Source of the DNA: Lanius collurio
Lineage: Eukaryota > Chordata > Aves > Passeriformes > Laniidae
Length of the DNA: 64,000 nucleotides
Direction of reading: 5' to 3'
Assembly: GCA_020086605.1 (NCBI GenBank)
Contig: JACBWW010000021.1
Span: 8,221,330-8,285,329, forward strand
The translations under genes and the position numbers were made by a program. The notes beneath the pieces are model-generated. The model saw only the letters and a list, made by a program, of their open reading frames with translations, was not told where the DNA came from and did no database searches. Below are positions 1-13,200 of this stretch, piece by piece. Within the stretch, counting starts at the first letter, position 1; the number at the start of each line of letters is the position of its first letter.

Positions 1-55
1 ACTCAATGATCTTAATGATCTTTTCCAACCTAAATGATTCCATGATTCAATGATC
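1..55 (+). repeat. CR1 LINE 3' end, cut by the window edge
   Basis: The stretch reads as the terminal part of a sense CR1 copy: a 'gatcttttccaacctaaatg' core followed by the usual attc/atgattc tail. Only the last ~55 bases are inside the window. The 'cttttccaacctaaatg' wording resembles the tail of the copy in PARP16 intron 1. Confidence 0.75.
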
Positions 56-1028
56 CCAGTCCCATGGGATTTCCATTTGGCCTCACCGAGGAGGTATGTG
101 GAGAAAACCCTGGGAGCTGACTCAGCTCAAGCTGCCACTCTCTTTGTGAGCCAAGGTCTCCCTGCAGCAGTGAGGATGCTGCTTGTCAGCAAGCACTATC
201 CATCGGTTCATGCCTGGGTGAGAGGTTCTCCCAAAGCTGTGAGCATCACCTCATAGAGCAGGTTCAGCTTTGGCAGGAAAAAAAATCTGCTTCCAAGCAA
301 TGTTTTTGCCCCCCATGGAGCTTAGCTCGGAGTGATCCATCGAGGTGGATTTAAAACTTCCTGAGCAGCATGTTTAAATGGCCAATTTCACCAGAAAATG
401 TGCTTGATTCACAAGCGCTGGCTGTGTTTCTCCAGTGCTGAGAAATCACAGCTATATTTCATTATTGTTACTAATTGCTATAAAGTATGATGGGGAGGCA
501 ATGGCACAGGCAGAAAGAAATATAAACCATTTTCAGTCTACTGAGCCCAGAGAACATTTCCCAAGCTTGCTTAGGGGTGCAGAAATCAGTGCTTGGTGCA
601 AATAAATGAGCAAAAGCATTTTCTGAAGGAATTAGCGCATGGCACGAGCAAATTGCAGCAATTGTGTCTCTTCTTTCTAAGCACTGAATTGCCTCTATAA
701 TTCCCCATCATTTAGTTGCATAAATCTTGCACAAATAAACTGGCAATTTGCATATGCACAGAAAAGAAATTATAGAAACACAAGGAAAGATGTTATATTT
801 TTCCTTCATGAGCTAGAAATAAATATGCATTGCTTACTGCCTAAGCTATGTTTGGCCCAGCTCAGAAATAAAAATTTAGGAAACCCTTTAATTTGCAATA
901 ATAAATACATATCAGAGGATGAAAAAATATAATTTGTGGCATATGGAAGCCACAAGTTTCTGGGTTGCTGCATCATGAAGTGCAACACCAGAGCCGTGTG
1001 GGCATGCAGAGGATGCAGCACGATCACA

Positions 1029-1140
1029 ACATCACAGAATCCTAGAATAGTTTGGGTTGGGAGGGACCTAAAGATCAGCTGGTTCCAGCCACCTGCCATG
1101 AACAGAGATACCTTCCACTAGAGCAGGCTGCTCTAGACCA
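1029..1140 (-). repeat. CR1 LINE 3' fragment, reverse orientation
   Basis: On the + strand it begins with 'catcacagaatcctagaata', then 'gtttgggttgggagggacct' and a 'ccttccactagagcaggctg' block. This is the reverse complement of a CR1 3' end. The 5' part is missing, as is usual for CR1. Confidence 0.85.
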
Positions 1141-1611
1141 CGGGTCACACCAATGTCTTCATGACAATGGCCAACGGATGCAGCTCACCACAGCTGACAG
1201 GAAAAGCAATGCAGAGGGGTGAATGCAGCTACCTGTGGTGAAGCTCAATCAAGCACTTACTGAAATAAATGCCAAGGCTCTTGGGGAAGCAAATATCTCT
1301 TGAAGACAACACCTACTTTATGCATCATCTTGATTTTCAGCCATGAAATGCCTATTTGTTGTGATTTCTATGGAGGACACTGAGGTTTCACTACTACAGA
1401 AATCCCAGGGTCAAGGCCAGAAGCAATTAAGTTATATCTCTACATTACTAAGCCATAATGCACCCTCTGGCCTTAGACCCCATGGGTGGACCAAGTCACC
1501 AGTGGGCAGCAGGGGAAGGAGTGGCTCCAACCATTTGTCATGCTGGTGGAGGCTTCCCAGACGAGCAAAATAGCTGTTTCCTATTAACTCCCTGTGTGAC
1601 TGATCTCATTC

Positions 1612-1768
1612 TGGAATAAGAGGGTGTTATTCCAAAACACCATAATCCTCTTCCAAATGACTTAATCGCATTTGGAATAATGTGCTTTTCTTCCAAAACA
1701 TTCATATAGGAAAAAAATAGAGGGTGAAAAAAACCAATCAGAAACAGCCCTTTGGAATAACACCTCTT
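1612..1768. mobile_element. Small foldback (MITE-like) element, unclassified
   Basis: A 14-base inverted repeat is seen: GGTGTTATTCCAAA at 1623-1636 and its exact complement TTTGGAATAACACC at 1751-1764. Two more inverted pairs lie inside or overlapping: TGGAATAA/TTATTCCA at 1612-1634, and TTCCAAA near 1651 with TTTGGAA at about 1671. A piece of about 150 bp flanked by inverted repeats, without coding capacity, is what an old non-autonomous DNA transposon looks like. I see no clear target-site duplication and do not recognise the family. Confidence 0.4.
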
Positions 1769-4700
1769 GCAGAAGAGTTCTCAGTGGGGGCATACGATAC
1801 CGCACTGGTTTACAAAGATTTAATAAATCACCATTTGCAGTAACTCCTGCAGGCTGGGAGAGCAACATGACTGAGAGGCACAAGGCATCTCCTCTTCCTC
1901 ACTCCAAAGTTACGGAACTCCAAAATGATCCCACTATGCATTGGTGCCTCAGACACTCATCCATGTCCCTTCCGTTCCCTATGGACCACATATGGCTGGA
2001 GCATTGCTGCAAACCCATTGTTCAGGGACAGTCAGGCCAAGTTGGAAAGAAGGTAGGACCACCAAGACCACCAACATCCACTGGCTCCCACAGCCATTCT
2101 CTCTCTCTCTCTGCATCTCCCACACCACTGGGGCAAGAGGACCCTTGCATCAAGGAGAAGAAAGAAGAGGTGACCTGGGATGAAAGCATGAACTCTCACA
2201 TCTTTCATCCATTAACCATTCCTCCTGCACAACACATGTGCCAATTCATCATAGGTGATCAATACCTTCCTTGAGGCTCCAGGATCATGAACGTCTCTGC
2301 TGATATTCAAATGACCTTGAGAGAGCAGGGGCAGCTCCCTCAGGTGCAGGTCAAAAAGCCAAGACTGGAAGCATCATGTAAGATAATACATGGTCCCAAA
2401 AATGTCTTTGCAAGGCACAGAGAAATGTTTTGGCTAAAAACCTTCTCCAGAATCACAAAGGAAGATTTTAGGTCGTGCAGAGGCTGAAAGATCATACTGG
2501 ACCAAGTAGACCTGGATTTTGTGTGCCAAGCTGGAGCAGAAGGCTGTGACAGCCGCCTGCAAAAGGGCAATGTGGTTCCTATCCTGTGCTCTTGCTCTGG
2601 GCTTAGGGTCAACTCACAGCATCTCTGTGTAGAGATGGATTCACAGGCTGGGACCTCCATTGTTCAGAGAGACCAAAAGTTGATGTGCTCCTGTGTGGCT
2701 CCCCTCTCAGGTGCAGTCCCTTGCTCAATCCCTAAGGCCATTAACTGTGGCAGGGTAAGGAACAACTCTCTCCCTCTCCAAATCACTGTTCATCTCACCA
2801 ACCCAGCAGATCCCAGGAGCTGCTATCCTCCAGCATGAAGAACTGCTCTCTTCAGCTACAGCTTTCTCCTCTGCCCATATCCAGCAATGCCAGCAGGAAA
2901 ACAAACCCCAGTTCTGCTCCACATGCACTGCAAACCAGGCTCAGCCCTGTGGACTGCCCATGGACTACATACAACATGTAGGGTTTATTTTTCTCAGAAG
3001 AGAAAAAAAAAGATAACCAAAGATAACTAAAGCAGCTCTCCACCTTCAAGAAACTGAAACCCAATCACTTAAGACAGCTGTTTGTCCTACAGAGTTCCAT
3101 GATTGCCCCAAAAATAATTGAAAGAAATGCTGAGAACTGGCAAAGCTCCTACAGTAGTTGTTTGCGTGATTTAGGTTAAAAATAATTGCTGTCCAGGCTT
3201 ATCTGCCTGACATAAGTAATTAGATCACAGAGTACTTATAAGCTGCCATTTCCTATGAGCATATTTTAACATGGCCTTTATAGTTTGACCTTTATATCTG
3301 CAGAGGCTTCATCCACTCCCTGCTGCTGTGATGGATTTATTTTTGAAGACTGGGCTCAGGCTTGCCAGTCCTCAGGCGAGGATGTGGCACAGGAGACAGA
3401 TTACCAGCAGCTTCTGCAGCGAGGAGGAGAGAGCCTCTCTTTATGAGGAGATGTGCCAGACCTGGACCCTGCTGCAGCTCCACCAAAATTAATCTGCAGG
3501 GTTAAATTATTGTTTGCACCAAGAGAAATTATTCATGGGCAGTAGAAAGGCTGGGGCAGTGTAGAGCTGGGGGAACATGGCAACACACCACTGGAATGAA
3601 ATGGTTCTTTTTGCATGAGATACATTCATATATTTCATACAGTCATACTTAAAAAAAAAAACAAACAAACTATTAATACATTTCCCCCCAAAAATAGAGA
3701 AGTGTGGCAATCCCTTCTTGTACATCTCAAAAGCAGGAGATGGGTGAAGTAATTCCCTGACTCTCAAAGCCCAGAGGAGGCCAAAAGCAAAATGCTAAAA
3801 GAAGAAAAGAACCCAAGAGAATCACTGTCACCATGTTCAGTAACAAAACCAGCTGCAGGGAGACACTGATCCCATGCACAACAAAACCTATAGATACAGA
3901 GCAGGGACTTGAGTCCTCCACAGCTGAGCAGCTCTGAGTAAATTAAAAACCCCCAAACAAATCTAACACAACATCAACCACTTTCTATCCGTTTTTATGA
4001 ATCCCAGACTTGGGTAGGCTCCCTCTTCCCATCAGCATCCCTTGAGAAGCAATTTGACTTTGCTGGAGGCGTTAGATTTGTAAAATAAGAGATTTCATTG
4101 TTACACTTCACTCTTTTTTTTAATGAAATATACCTTCCTTTTAAAAGACATTTTCAAACTTCCCTCACAACTGATGGAATTGGTTTTCTTTTATTGTCCA
4201 AACCTCCTTAATGATGTAAATACCCTAAATTTAAAGGGATTTAATGTTTGCAGAGCGTTTTAATGTCACCATGGATGGCAATCTTGTCCCTCTCTTCATG
4301 CAGATAAAATGAACAGAAAGCGCGAGCTCTCTGGGGTCAGAGTTATTTTGGGAGAACACACAGACTAAGAGGTTGCCTTCTTTAGGGGACCAGGCTGAAA
4401 ATCCTGGAAGCTGCCAGTCAGGTACTCTTCCTGCTGAGTTTCAAATTAGGAAGCAGAACATTAACGCTGAGTCTCACCTTCATCTGGCAGTGGTGGGACC
4501 TCTCCTATCCAGATTCTCCAGCACTTCACACCTTTGGAGTAGGTGGAAAAGCCAATGGGATAATTCATCCCTTGCCACTGGTAGGATATGACGTGGATTG
4601 AAAAGATGCTGTACCACCCGTTCAACCAGTGCTCCCTGTCCACCACACCCCAAGCAAGCCCCCAGTCCATTTGCCATATTCTTCTGCTGGTAGCTTGAGG

Positions 4701-6232
4701 TGGATTTGAGGAGCTGAGAAGGACCATCAGTTCCACATAAAAGCCAGGGCTGTTTTAGATCTCCAATTGCTTTCAGAAGTGGTACAGATGGCAACAGCTG
4801 CTGCAAACCAGAGCTGTTTCCCATCAGGTAGGCAAAACCAAGGGTCTCTCTTGAGTTTCACACAACTTTGTCTCATCTGTGAGTTTGTCTGTTTTAAGGG
4901 GAGGCAGAATATCTCTTAATAGGATTTCAGGACTGGTTTATCTACCAAGGACAAAATCCCACAATGAGACAACATCACCGAGAGATTATCCTGTGTTCTC
5001 TGAAGGAGAGAGCACAAGATTATCCCCAAATGAGGCTTGTTTCTGTTCAGGTAATGAGAAATAATTGGTAACCCCCTTGGCATAGCTGGGTGACCCAGCA
5101 AATAGTCCCAAAGTAGAAAAGCAGCAGCATTTCCAATGGCAAGGAATCCAAAGTCTGACATGGACTCAATCTGAGAGAAAAACTTCTGGAAAGGATCAGG
5201 GCAAGGCCATGAATTTATGAAGTAGTTGTTCGGCTGACTCTAATTTTTAAAGCATTATTATCCTTTTAGCAGGGCTGTCGGGTAGATGGAAGCCAGAGCC
5301 AGTGTGATGAAGAGCAGCTGAATAGCGATTTGCAGCAATTCCTCTGGCCTTCCACACTTTTTTTCTGCAGAGCAGCGAGCCAAATTTCTTGTAACCAGCT
5401 TACTGCAGCCTGAAACGCTGCAAAAAGGGAAATTTCTGGGCTGGCAGTGTGAGGAATGAAGAGGGAGAATGAAAAAGGAAGAGAAACACCAATGGCAAGT
5501 CCTGAAATCTCCTGGCATTCCAAAGTCCAAAGCCAGATAGGTGTTGGAAACATTTACTTCGAATTCTTGGAGATTCTTTCTAGACTGACCCAAACGGGGC
5601 AAACCAAAGAAAACACTTCTGCAGATTTAAATGCATTTTGTATGCCCTTGCAGCAAATCCTCATCTTGATCACAGCTGTATCATCTGCATTTCTCCAGCA
5701 AAAGCAGCCCAGTTGGATGCAGCACCCCTCTAACATTCCAGGTGCTCAAAAGCCACCTTCCAAGTAATGCAATCAAAATGATCCAGCTAAAAGTCTTCCT
5801 TCTGGCCTAGGCTGACATGAATTGTTTCTAATAAAGCTAAAGCTCTGTGGGACAACTAATGGGTGCTTATTAGTACAGGCAATGAACTATTCAATCACCC
5901 ATATAGAGAAACTAATGGGGATTGATGGCCAAAATACAGGTTGAGGATTTAGCTCTAAATAAACAGCTAACAGGCTGGTGATAGGATTAATCTTAGGTAT
6001 CAGTGGGGAAAGTTCAAACCTGGCTAATAAAGAGATAAACAAAATATGTGGAAAATAGCATCACTGGGTCCCTGGGGGGTTTTATGTTACTGCTGTGGCA
6101 GCAGGTGGGTTTCCAGAGATGTTCACCTTTCCAAACAGCATTGGTTTGGAAGGGAGTTAGAAGATGATGTAACCCAGACGGTGCAAGAAAGCAGCTGGAA
6201 AACTTCTGGATGAGCCTTTGCACTCAGTAAGA

Positions 6233-6460
6233 TTAGGTTTAGATTAGATATTAGGAAGAAATTCTACCCTGTGGGGGTGGGGAGGCACCAGCATAGACTG
6301 CCGAGGGGAGCTATGGATGCCCCATCCCTGGAAGTGTTTAAGGCCAAGTTGGATGAAGCTCTAAGCAACCTGGTCTAGAGGAAGTCATTCCTGCCCATGG
6401 CAGGGGAGTTGGAACTAGGTCCCTTCCAACCCAAACTATTCTATGACTCTATGGTCCTTT
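6233..6460 (+). repeat. CR1 LINE 3' fragment, sense
   Basis: Starts in the 'attaggaagaaattctaccc' block, passes through the 'ccccatccctggaagtgttt' and 'gagttggaactaggtccctt' blocks and ends with the 'ttctatgactctatgg' tail. About 225 bp of the CR1 3' end, truncated at the 5' side. Confidence 0.9.
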
Positions 6461-9400
6461 TTCTTTTAACCACCTTGCAGAGAATCCTACCTTTTCTTGC
6501 TTCATCTCCTCCCTTCAGCAAACACTTCCCAATATTCTTCTAAAATCCAGGATTTTTATACCTTTGTCCTAGAGCTAATTAAAGAATTGAATTATTTGCC
6601 AAGCTGAAGGAAGAGCATGTGTACCTCTGGGGCTTCTAAGTCACTCTTCCCTGCAACAAACTGTTCCTTGATCTCCACCCTCCCACTTCCTTCCCTTTGA
6701 AAGGCCTCTGACCAGATCACAGATGGCAATTCCTATGTGACAGATCCTAATGTCACTATTGATGACAAACCAGATGTCCATGGAGATATAATGCTCCTTT
6801 TAATCCAAAATTCATAAAGAGCCTCACCTTTGTAGTTTAGAGTGCAAAGGTATCTTCATGGGAAGCAGTTGGGGCCACATATTTCTTTCCCTCTTTCCTC
6901 AGTTTCCCTTTGCACAGCGTGGCTGGAAGTGACTAAACCAGACACCAAAGGGGTCCTGTTCTTATTAGCAGCATCATTAAAATGCTACAAAAATCTGTCT
7001 AGAACTTTACAAGGGCCTGTGAAGGAACATGCTGTATGTGACAGAGTGTGTATGAACCTCAAACCATTACAATGTGCTACTCCTGTTCCTTGCTGCATTT
7101 TAGGTACGTAATTCCTAGTCAAGAAAGAAAGAATTCCTGTTTTGGGTTATGGAGCAATCCTGACTCCTAATGTATCCATTTGTCTCCTGCCTGACAGCTA
7201 AATATGACAGATTTTTCCATTGATTAAGTGTTGTACAGCTCTCCTGCTATAAGCCACTGGATAAAAAGGGAATGACATGGCATCAGCATAAGGAGGAGAT
7301 GCAGTGTGGACCACAGCCAGTTAGCAGCAGGTAAAACACCACAGGTGACTCATTCCCACTAATATTTTAAAACAAGAGCTCTTGTGCTCGTTACCTCTCT
7401 TGGAGACAGGGAAAAAATCCCAACAGCCTTTGTGGCAGTGAAGACAAAGCTTTGCTCGGTAGGAGATGTTCTATACAGCATAATGTATGCCGGGAGCAAT
7501 GCTGGTGTTTTATGGGCCCGCTTAGTGTGAAGTGCAAAACAGGCTTGGGGCTGAGGTTGCATTATTCATGGGGGACCTTAAATATTTCAGTGTGAGGCTG
7601 AGGTAGGGAACCACGTAACAATAGCATATTGTCCTCTTTGTTCCCCTAAAATCACTGTTTGTGTTTAAGAAGGCAAGCAGGGAATCTTTCCCTTTCATTG
7701 CGATGCCATGCACTGACATATCCCAGGGAAAAGCATGATAGCAGCGAGGCAAACCCCACAGTCCCTCCAACGGAGGGGGAATTGTCCCATCACCTCCCAG
7801 CTCCCAAGGAAATATCAATCCTGTCTTTAGAGAAGGAACAACTAAACGCCTGACATATATTCTTGGAAATGATTGACCAGTTCTGTGCATGAAGGGATAC
7901 ATCAGCAGGTGGGTGTGCATACAAAGAAAGTTTCTGGTAGTTTTTCCCCTTTGAAGCAGCAGAATTATTTCCACGCAACTATCCAATCACTCTCCTGCGA
8001 ATGATTTGCTTGATCAGAAGCAATGGGTGGTTTGCAGCAGGGCAGTGGGAATTACCCAAAATTGCAATATTTGGGTAATGTGGTCAGAGTAGTGGAGGGC
8101 AGAGGCCAGTGCAGGCAGAGCAGGCAGAGCTGCTTCTGTGCAGATCCGCTGCTGCCATCAGCCGGCAACTGGAATCCAGCACAAGGCCTCTCCCTGGGAC
8201 GTGAGCTGAAGCAGACACAACACACACCACTTACACCAAGCCCCTCCTTGGTTGTTTTCACTGTGAAGAGGCATCCTTGGGCTCAAAAAAGAGCAACATA
8301 GCAGATGGAATGCTCAGACAGGGAAAAGCTGGACCTCTCCAGGCAAAATTTGCATTTAAGGGCTGCTTTATCCTCTCCAACACCACAGAGATGAGTCACC
8401 AAAGCTTAAGGACAACCCTCACTACATCTCAGGCTGGGTATTTTGGAACTCAGCTGAAGTGGGATCACTCAGGCAGCTCCTTACACACTGTTCATACAGT
8501 GCTGAAGCTGGACCAGAGCTTCAGGGTCCAGTCCTCTTGCAGACAGCCTGGGTCTTGCTATCTATCCCTATAGCTCTAGTCTGGCGTTGAGACTTGTGCG
8601 GAGTGAGGTTTGGCCAAACTTCAGATAACCAGTTATTTCAAATAACATGATTCTGGCCAGAGCTACAAGAGATTCCAGACCTTTCTCACTTCTGTTTCCC
8701 TTCCTGCAAATATAAATCTTGGCAGCTGTCTCTTGCACAAGATAAAACAGAACCAGTTCCCCACATCTGACACAGCTGAAGTGCAATAAAATCCCTGTTT
8801 CTGCTCTTTTTGGAACCATCAAAAAGAAACTCAAGTTTCTCAACAGTGAGAAATCCTGAGATTTCAGTTACAATGTTTAAACTCATCCATCTTCCTTCTC
8901 AGCTTCAATCAAGGTTCATAGCCAGAAATTCACATTCCATAGCCACAAAACCTTACACTAGTCCACTGTATCAGTTTGTGACCTGTAACACATACTGTGC
9001 TTTCTACTGGCAATCATTTATATCCAGTCCCTTCCAAAACAAAGCTGCACAACCTTTCCCTTGAAATCAGCCCTCCAAAGGTGGGGAGACAAAGGGCTCA
9101 AGTATTTCTCAGGTAACAGCCCTTTATTTGCCAGGAGATGTTGCTGCCTCCAGGACAATTGTTGTTCATCCAGAACTCTCTTCCTACAAGGCTGATATGA
9201 CCACTTTGAAGACTTCCCTTTTGTTTAGATTAACTGATAATTAACAGGCACAGCTGTTGCATTTTTTGATAAGATGGAGAACACAGAGATTGGTGTGAAG
9301 GACTGGGCATGACCTGCACACACCCCATGCTAGAGCACTCAGCTTTCTCCAGCAAGAGCATGCCTGAGAGCCAAATCCCAATGCAGCCTTGCGCTACCCT

Positions 9401-10148
9401 GGGTATTCCCATATCATTTATCTCCTTGGCAAAGCTGCAAAGCTCTCATTTGGGAAGTGGGGAAGAAGCAATAGGTCCCCCCTTTGCTGCACACACCCCC
9501 TGTGCCATGACACAGGTGCAGCACAGACATCAGGGGCGCTGCCACCCCCAGCTCCTGCCAGAATTGACCCAGAGGCTCACTCCTGACCTGGCTTGGATTG
9601 GAGTCCATGACCTAGAGGTGAACTGCTCTATATCCCATATCCAGTCTCCCACTGAGTTTATTTTCTGGTGTGGCAGATCAAAGACTGCAGTAAGGAGAAA
9701 ATCTATCAAAGGCTCAGCACCCTAACACAGATTCGGCTCACTTTTATGTTTACTTTGAACAAGCATACTCCTTCCTATTGTTCAGCAATCACTTTAAAAT
9801 GGACAATTATCAGATTTCCCTATTAATGGGAGAAGTCAGGCAATCATAAATCTTAAAACGTGCTACTATCTGCAAACTGCATGCAACACATTATGGAAAA
9901 AAAAAATCTGTGGAAGAAAGCTATTACTAAGTGACCATGTCTTGGCTCAGCAGCTGGTTTTAATTTCAGCAGAGGATCCCCTCTGATTCCCAGCATCCAG
10001 CAGCACTGTTCTTCCCACTGCTTCCCTGTAAGCACTGCAAACCTACAGTGTTGGCCTTGCACTACAGCAATTCAATGGTGTAATGAACAGGGAGAACCTC
10101 TGCATCTAAAACAACTGCCAGCTCCTCACTGCATCTGCCTTGTCTTTC

Positions 10149-10250
10149 ATCCAATCCAAAAATAGTTTGAGTTGGAAGGGACCTTAAATATCATCCTGTT
10201 CCACCCCACTGCCATGGACAGGAACACCTTCCAATAGACCAGGTTGCATC
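10149..10250 (-). repeat. CR1 LINE 3' fragment, reverse orientation
   Basis: The + strand shows 'gagttggaagggaccttaaa', then 'tgccatggacaggaacacct' and 'ccaatagaccaggttgc', which is the complement of a CR1 3' end. Confidence 0.88.
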
Positions 10251-13200
10251 CAATGTGTTTGAAAGAATTGAAAAGTTCTTTTATTTCCCTTACACAATGA
10301 CCTACACAAAGCTGTACCTGGACTCAAATGACTGGTGGACATACTGCATTTCGAGCCCTGCCATCTCCCTTATGGCACAGATAGCAAAAGAGTAAGGGCA
10401 CATGGACCAAAAGATACCAGTTAGTCTTGTGGATAAAGCAGCAGAATCCAGGAATTCTCAGGTGGGATTCTGGTCCTCTCTAGCAAAAAGGGTTGGAATG
10501 TAAAGTAGCCATGAGGACAAATCTGAGTTTCGCTACAGTTTACAAGTGGTTTTAGGTAAATTGCTTAACCACCCTCAGTTCCCATTCCCTGTGCTAGCTG
10601 GGATGCTCATGCCCTTTTTACTGGGATGTCTCATGAATTATCTGGTATTTGGGAAGGTCTTAAATCCATGTAATTCACATATAACAAATATGATCCTGCT
10701 ATTAGATTAGAATAATAATAATTCAGAGCTGAGAACATTCTGTTTTGATTTTTCTAAGACTGTCTGAATTCACTGAGACAAGTGGCAAAGAAATATGATT
10801 CACCATATTCATGACTACTTCCAAAATGGTTTACTTTAATCTGAGCAATTGGAAAAATGTTAAAGGCAAAACTGCTTTACCCAGCTGACTTTAAAAGGTT
10901 GCTTTATTCCACACTTCTGTTTTCAATAAACATCCCAGGATAAAAACATCCCCTGCAGCAGATCTATGCAAAGGACAAAAAGGCGTTAAATCCAAAGTGG
11001 GGGCGGGTGGAAGAGATAAATAGTTTACTTCTATTATCTTTACCATATGTTCTATTCCAACTGGATACACATAAACAGCATGCAATCTTCAAGCTCAGCT
11101 TTAGCCTCTTTGAAGTGACCTGACCATACTACTGATTTATTTCAAACTAACCTTTTTCTTTGAACCTTAGGTCAAGGTTAATTCCATAATAAAACATATC
11201 TTATACAGATGGCTGTTCCAGTGGTGCTAGCAAGGAACGAAACCCTCAGTTATAAGCATTTGTTTCACTGAGTGTGGTATTGTATTTCTATTTTCTCTTC
11301 CCTGTATTAATTTCCTTCACAGACCCTAGTTAAGGGAAAAAAACCCCTCTTTTCCGGTCCATGAGATCAATTTTAAACACACTGGAATTAAATGAAGACA
11401 TTTAAGCCACATTTCTTTGCTGAAATGCATCCGCCAACCCCAGAAACTATTTTTATTACAGTCTATGTTTAATAATCAGATCTTCAATTTCGTAAGAAGC
11501 CACACAGCTACGTTATTCAAACTCCTGCACCAGCAATGACCCTTTCAGCATCTTTTACAAAATCATCTTTGCACTGAATCACAGCAAATCACCAGGGATA
11601 GCTTTGCTATCTAGGAAAATAAAGTGGGAAAAGAGAAACACGTTCGAAGAGTCCTTCTCAAAAAACCAAAGGAGAGCTCCTTGCAAGTGCCCCAGCCAGT
11701 CTTGCCTGCCTGTAGCTATCAAAGCATGCCAAGCAGGGGTGCAAATGTGTGGGAGTAAGCTTGGGATGCGGGATGCAGTCACTAAGAAATGGTGAGGTGC
11801 ATATCATATCACTCAAGCATTGCTCATCGGGTTGTTTTCCAGAGGACTGGAAAGATGCTTTTGAATTTCAGCCTCCAGCCCACGGCACACACTCACAGAA
11901 CTTAATTAAAAAGCAGCAACACCAAAGCTAAAACAGCAGCTGTTCCACATTTCTCCTGACTCTAGAGCCTTGCCAACATGGTGCCTCTTGGAGCTATCGG
12001 GAGAGGGATGAGTAGAAATCCTTGGTTTTGGGGTTTCTGCACTGCACAGGCTGGAAAACCTGCTGTAGCTAACCCTGAGGGGAATTGTGCTTCCCCTCCA
12101 AAGGAACAATGACTTTATCCAGGCTTATCCGCCTACATTTTACAGGTCTGAGTCAAGGGCGGTTGATGCTCAGGACCACCAGCACACAAAGGGGCACCTC
12201 CCCTAAAACAGCCCCAAAAGCTTTCAGTGCTTCATCTCTGGCTTAGGGGCAGCTTTGTGATACAGGGTTTAGCCCAATGTTAAACGAGTTTGAGCAGGCA
12301 GCACTCTCAGGCAGCATCGATACAGCAAACTTGTTATCTCATCAATATCTGTCATTGCCGAACGCAGCTGTGCTTGCTGTAATGGAAGCACCATCCATTT
12401 GGAATCCCAAAGGTAGGCATCAGTTTTGGATCAATGCTCTCAGAATCTCCATTAAGTATTACAGTGCCAGTGATGTTTTAGATCTATTTTGGATTAATTT
12501 CTTTAAACCACAACAAGGCCACAAAAGGTCTTTCACTGCATTTTGACTCTTTTAGAGTAATATAAAAAGTGGTGGCACAGGAAGCTCAGCATCCCCAGAA
12601 CTGATGTGGTTCCAAGGAAAACCTTCTCCCTCCAACTCTCTATTCCCATTTCACCACACTTTCAGCTTCTCCTCAGGGACTATTGCCTATTCCCATTCCT
12701 TAATCACATGCCAAGATGCCCCATTCCCCACAGCAGTGCTCCAGCTGGCAGTGTCCTGAGTGTACTGCTCTCCACCCCATGGTCTGTCTCAAAACCACAG
12801 CCCTGGGCATGCTGTGAGGTAAAAGATACAGCATGCAGAAATTCCCAAACAAGAGACACACCTTTTGCTGCATGGAGTGTCTTTACCTGTCCCACAGATA
12901 TCAAGAGCAATACTCCTCCTTTTTCCTCTACCACAGTAATTGGTACCTTAAATGAGGGCATTGGAATTATAACAGTTCAAGAGCTCAAAATAATAATGTA
13001 AAATTCCACCCAAAGAATTTTTGAAATTGAAAGAGACATCTCCACCATTTTCTAATCTTCTTTAACAGGCACCAAAAAATATTACATCTAATGATTTATT
13101 AGTGAATGAAACCAGCCAATGAGACAGTAAAGGACTGATTTTTCAAAAGGATCGCACAGAACAATTTAATATCACGGGAGATAATAAACATGTCCTGAGC

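Noticed and set aside
4461..4824. Two overlapping reverse open frames, one rich in Trp, in AT/GC-mixed DNA
   Set aside because: No protein family recognised, no splice-linked neighbours, and two different frames are equally open; treated as chance.
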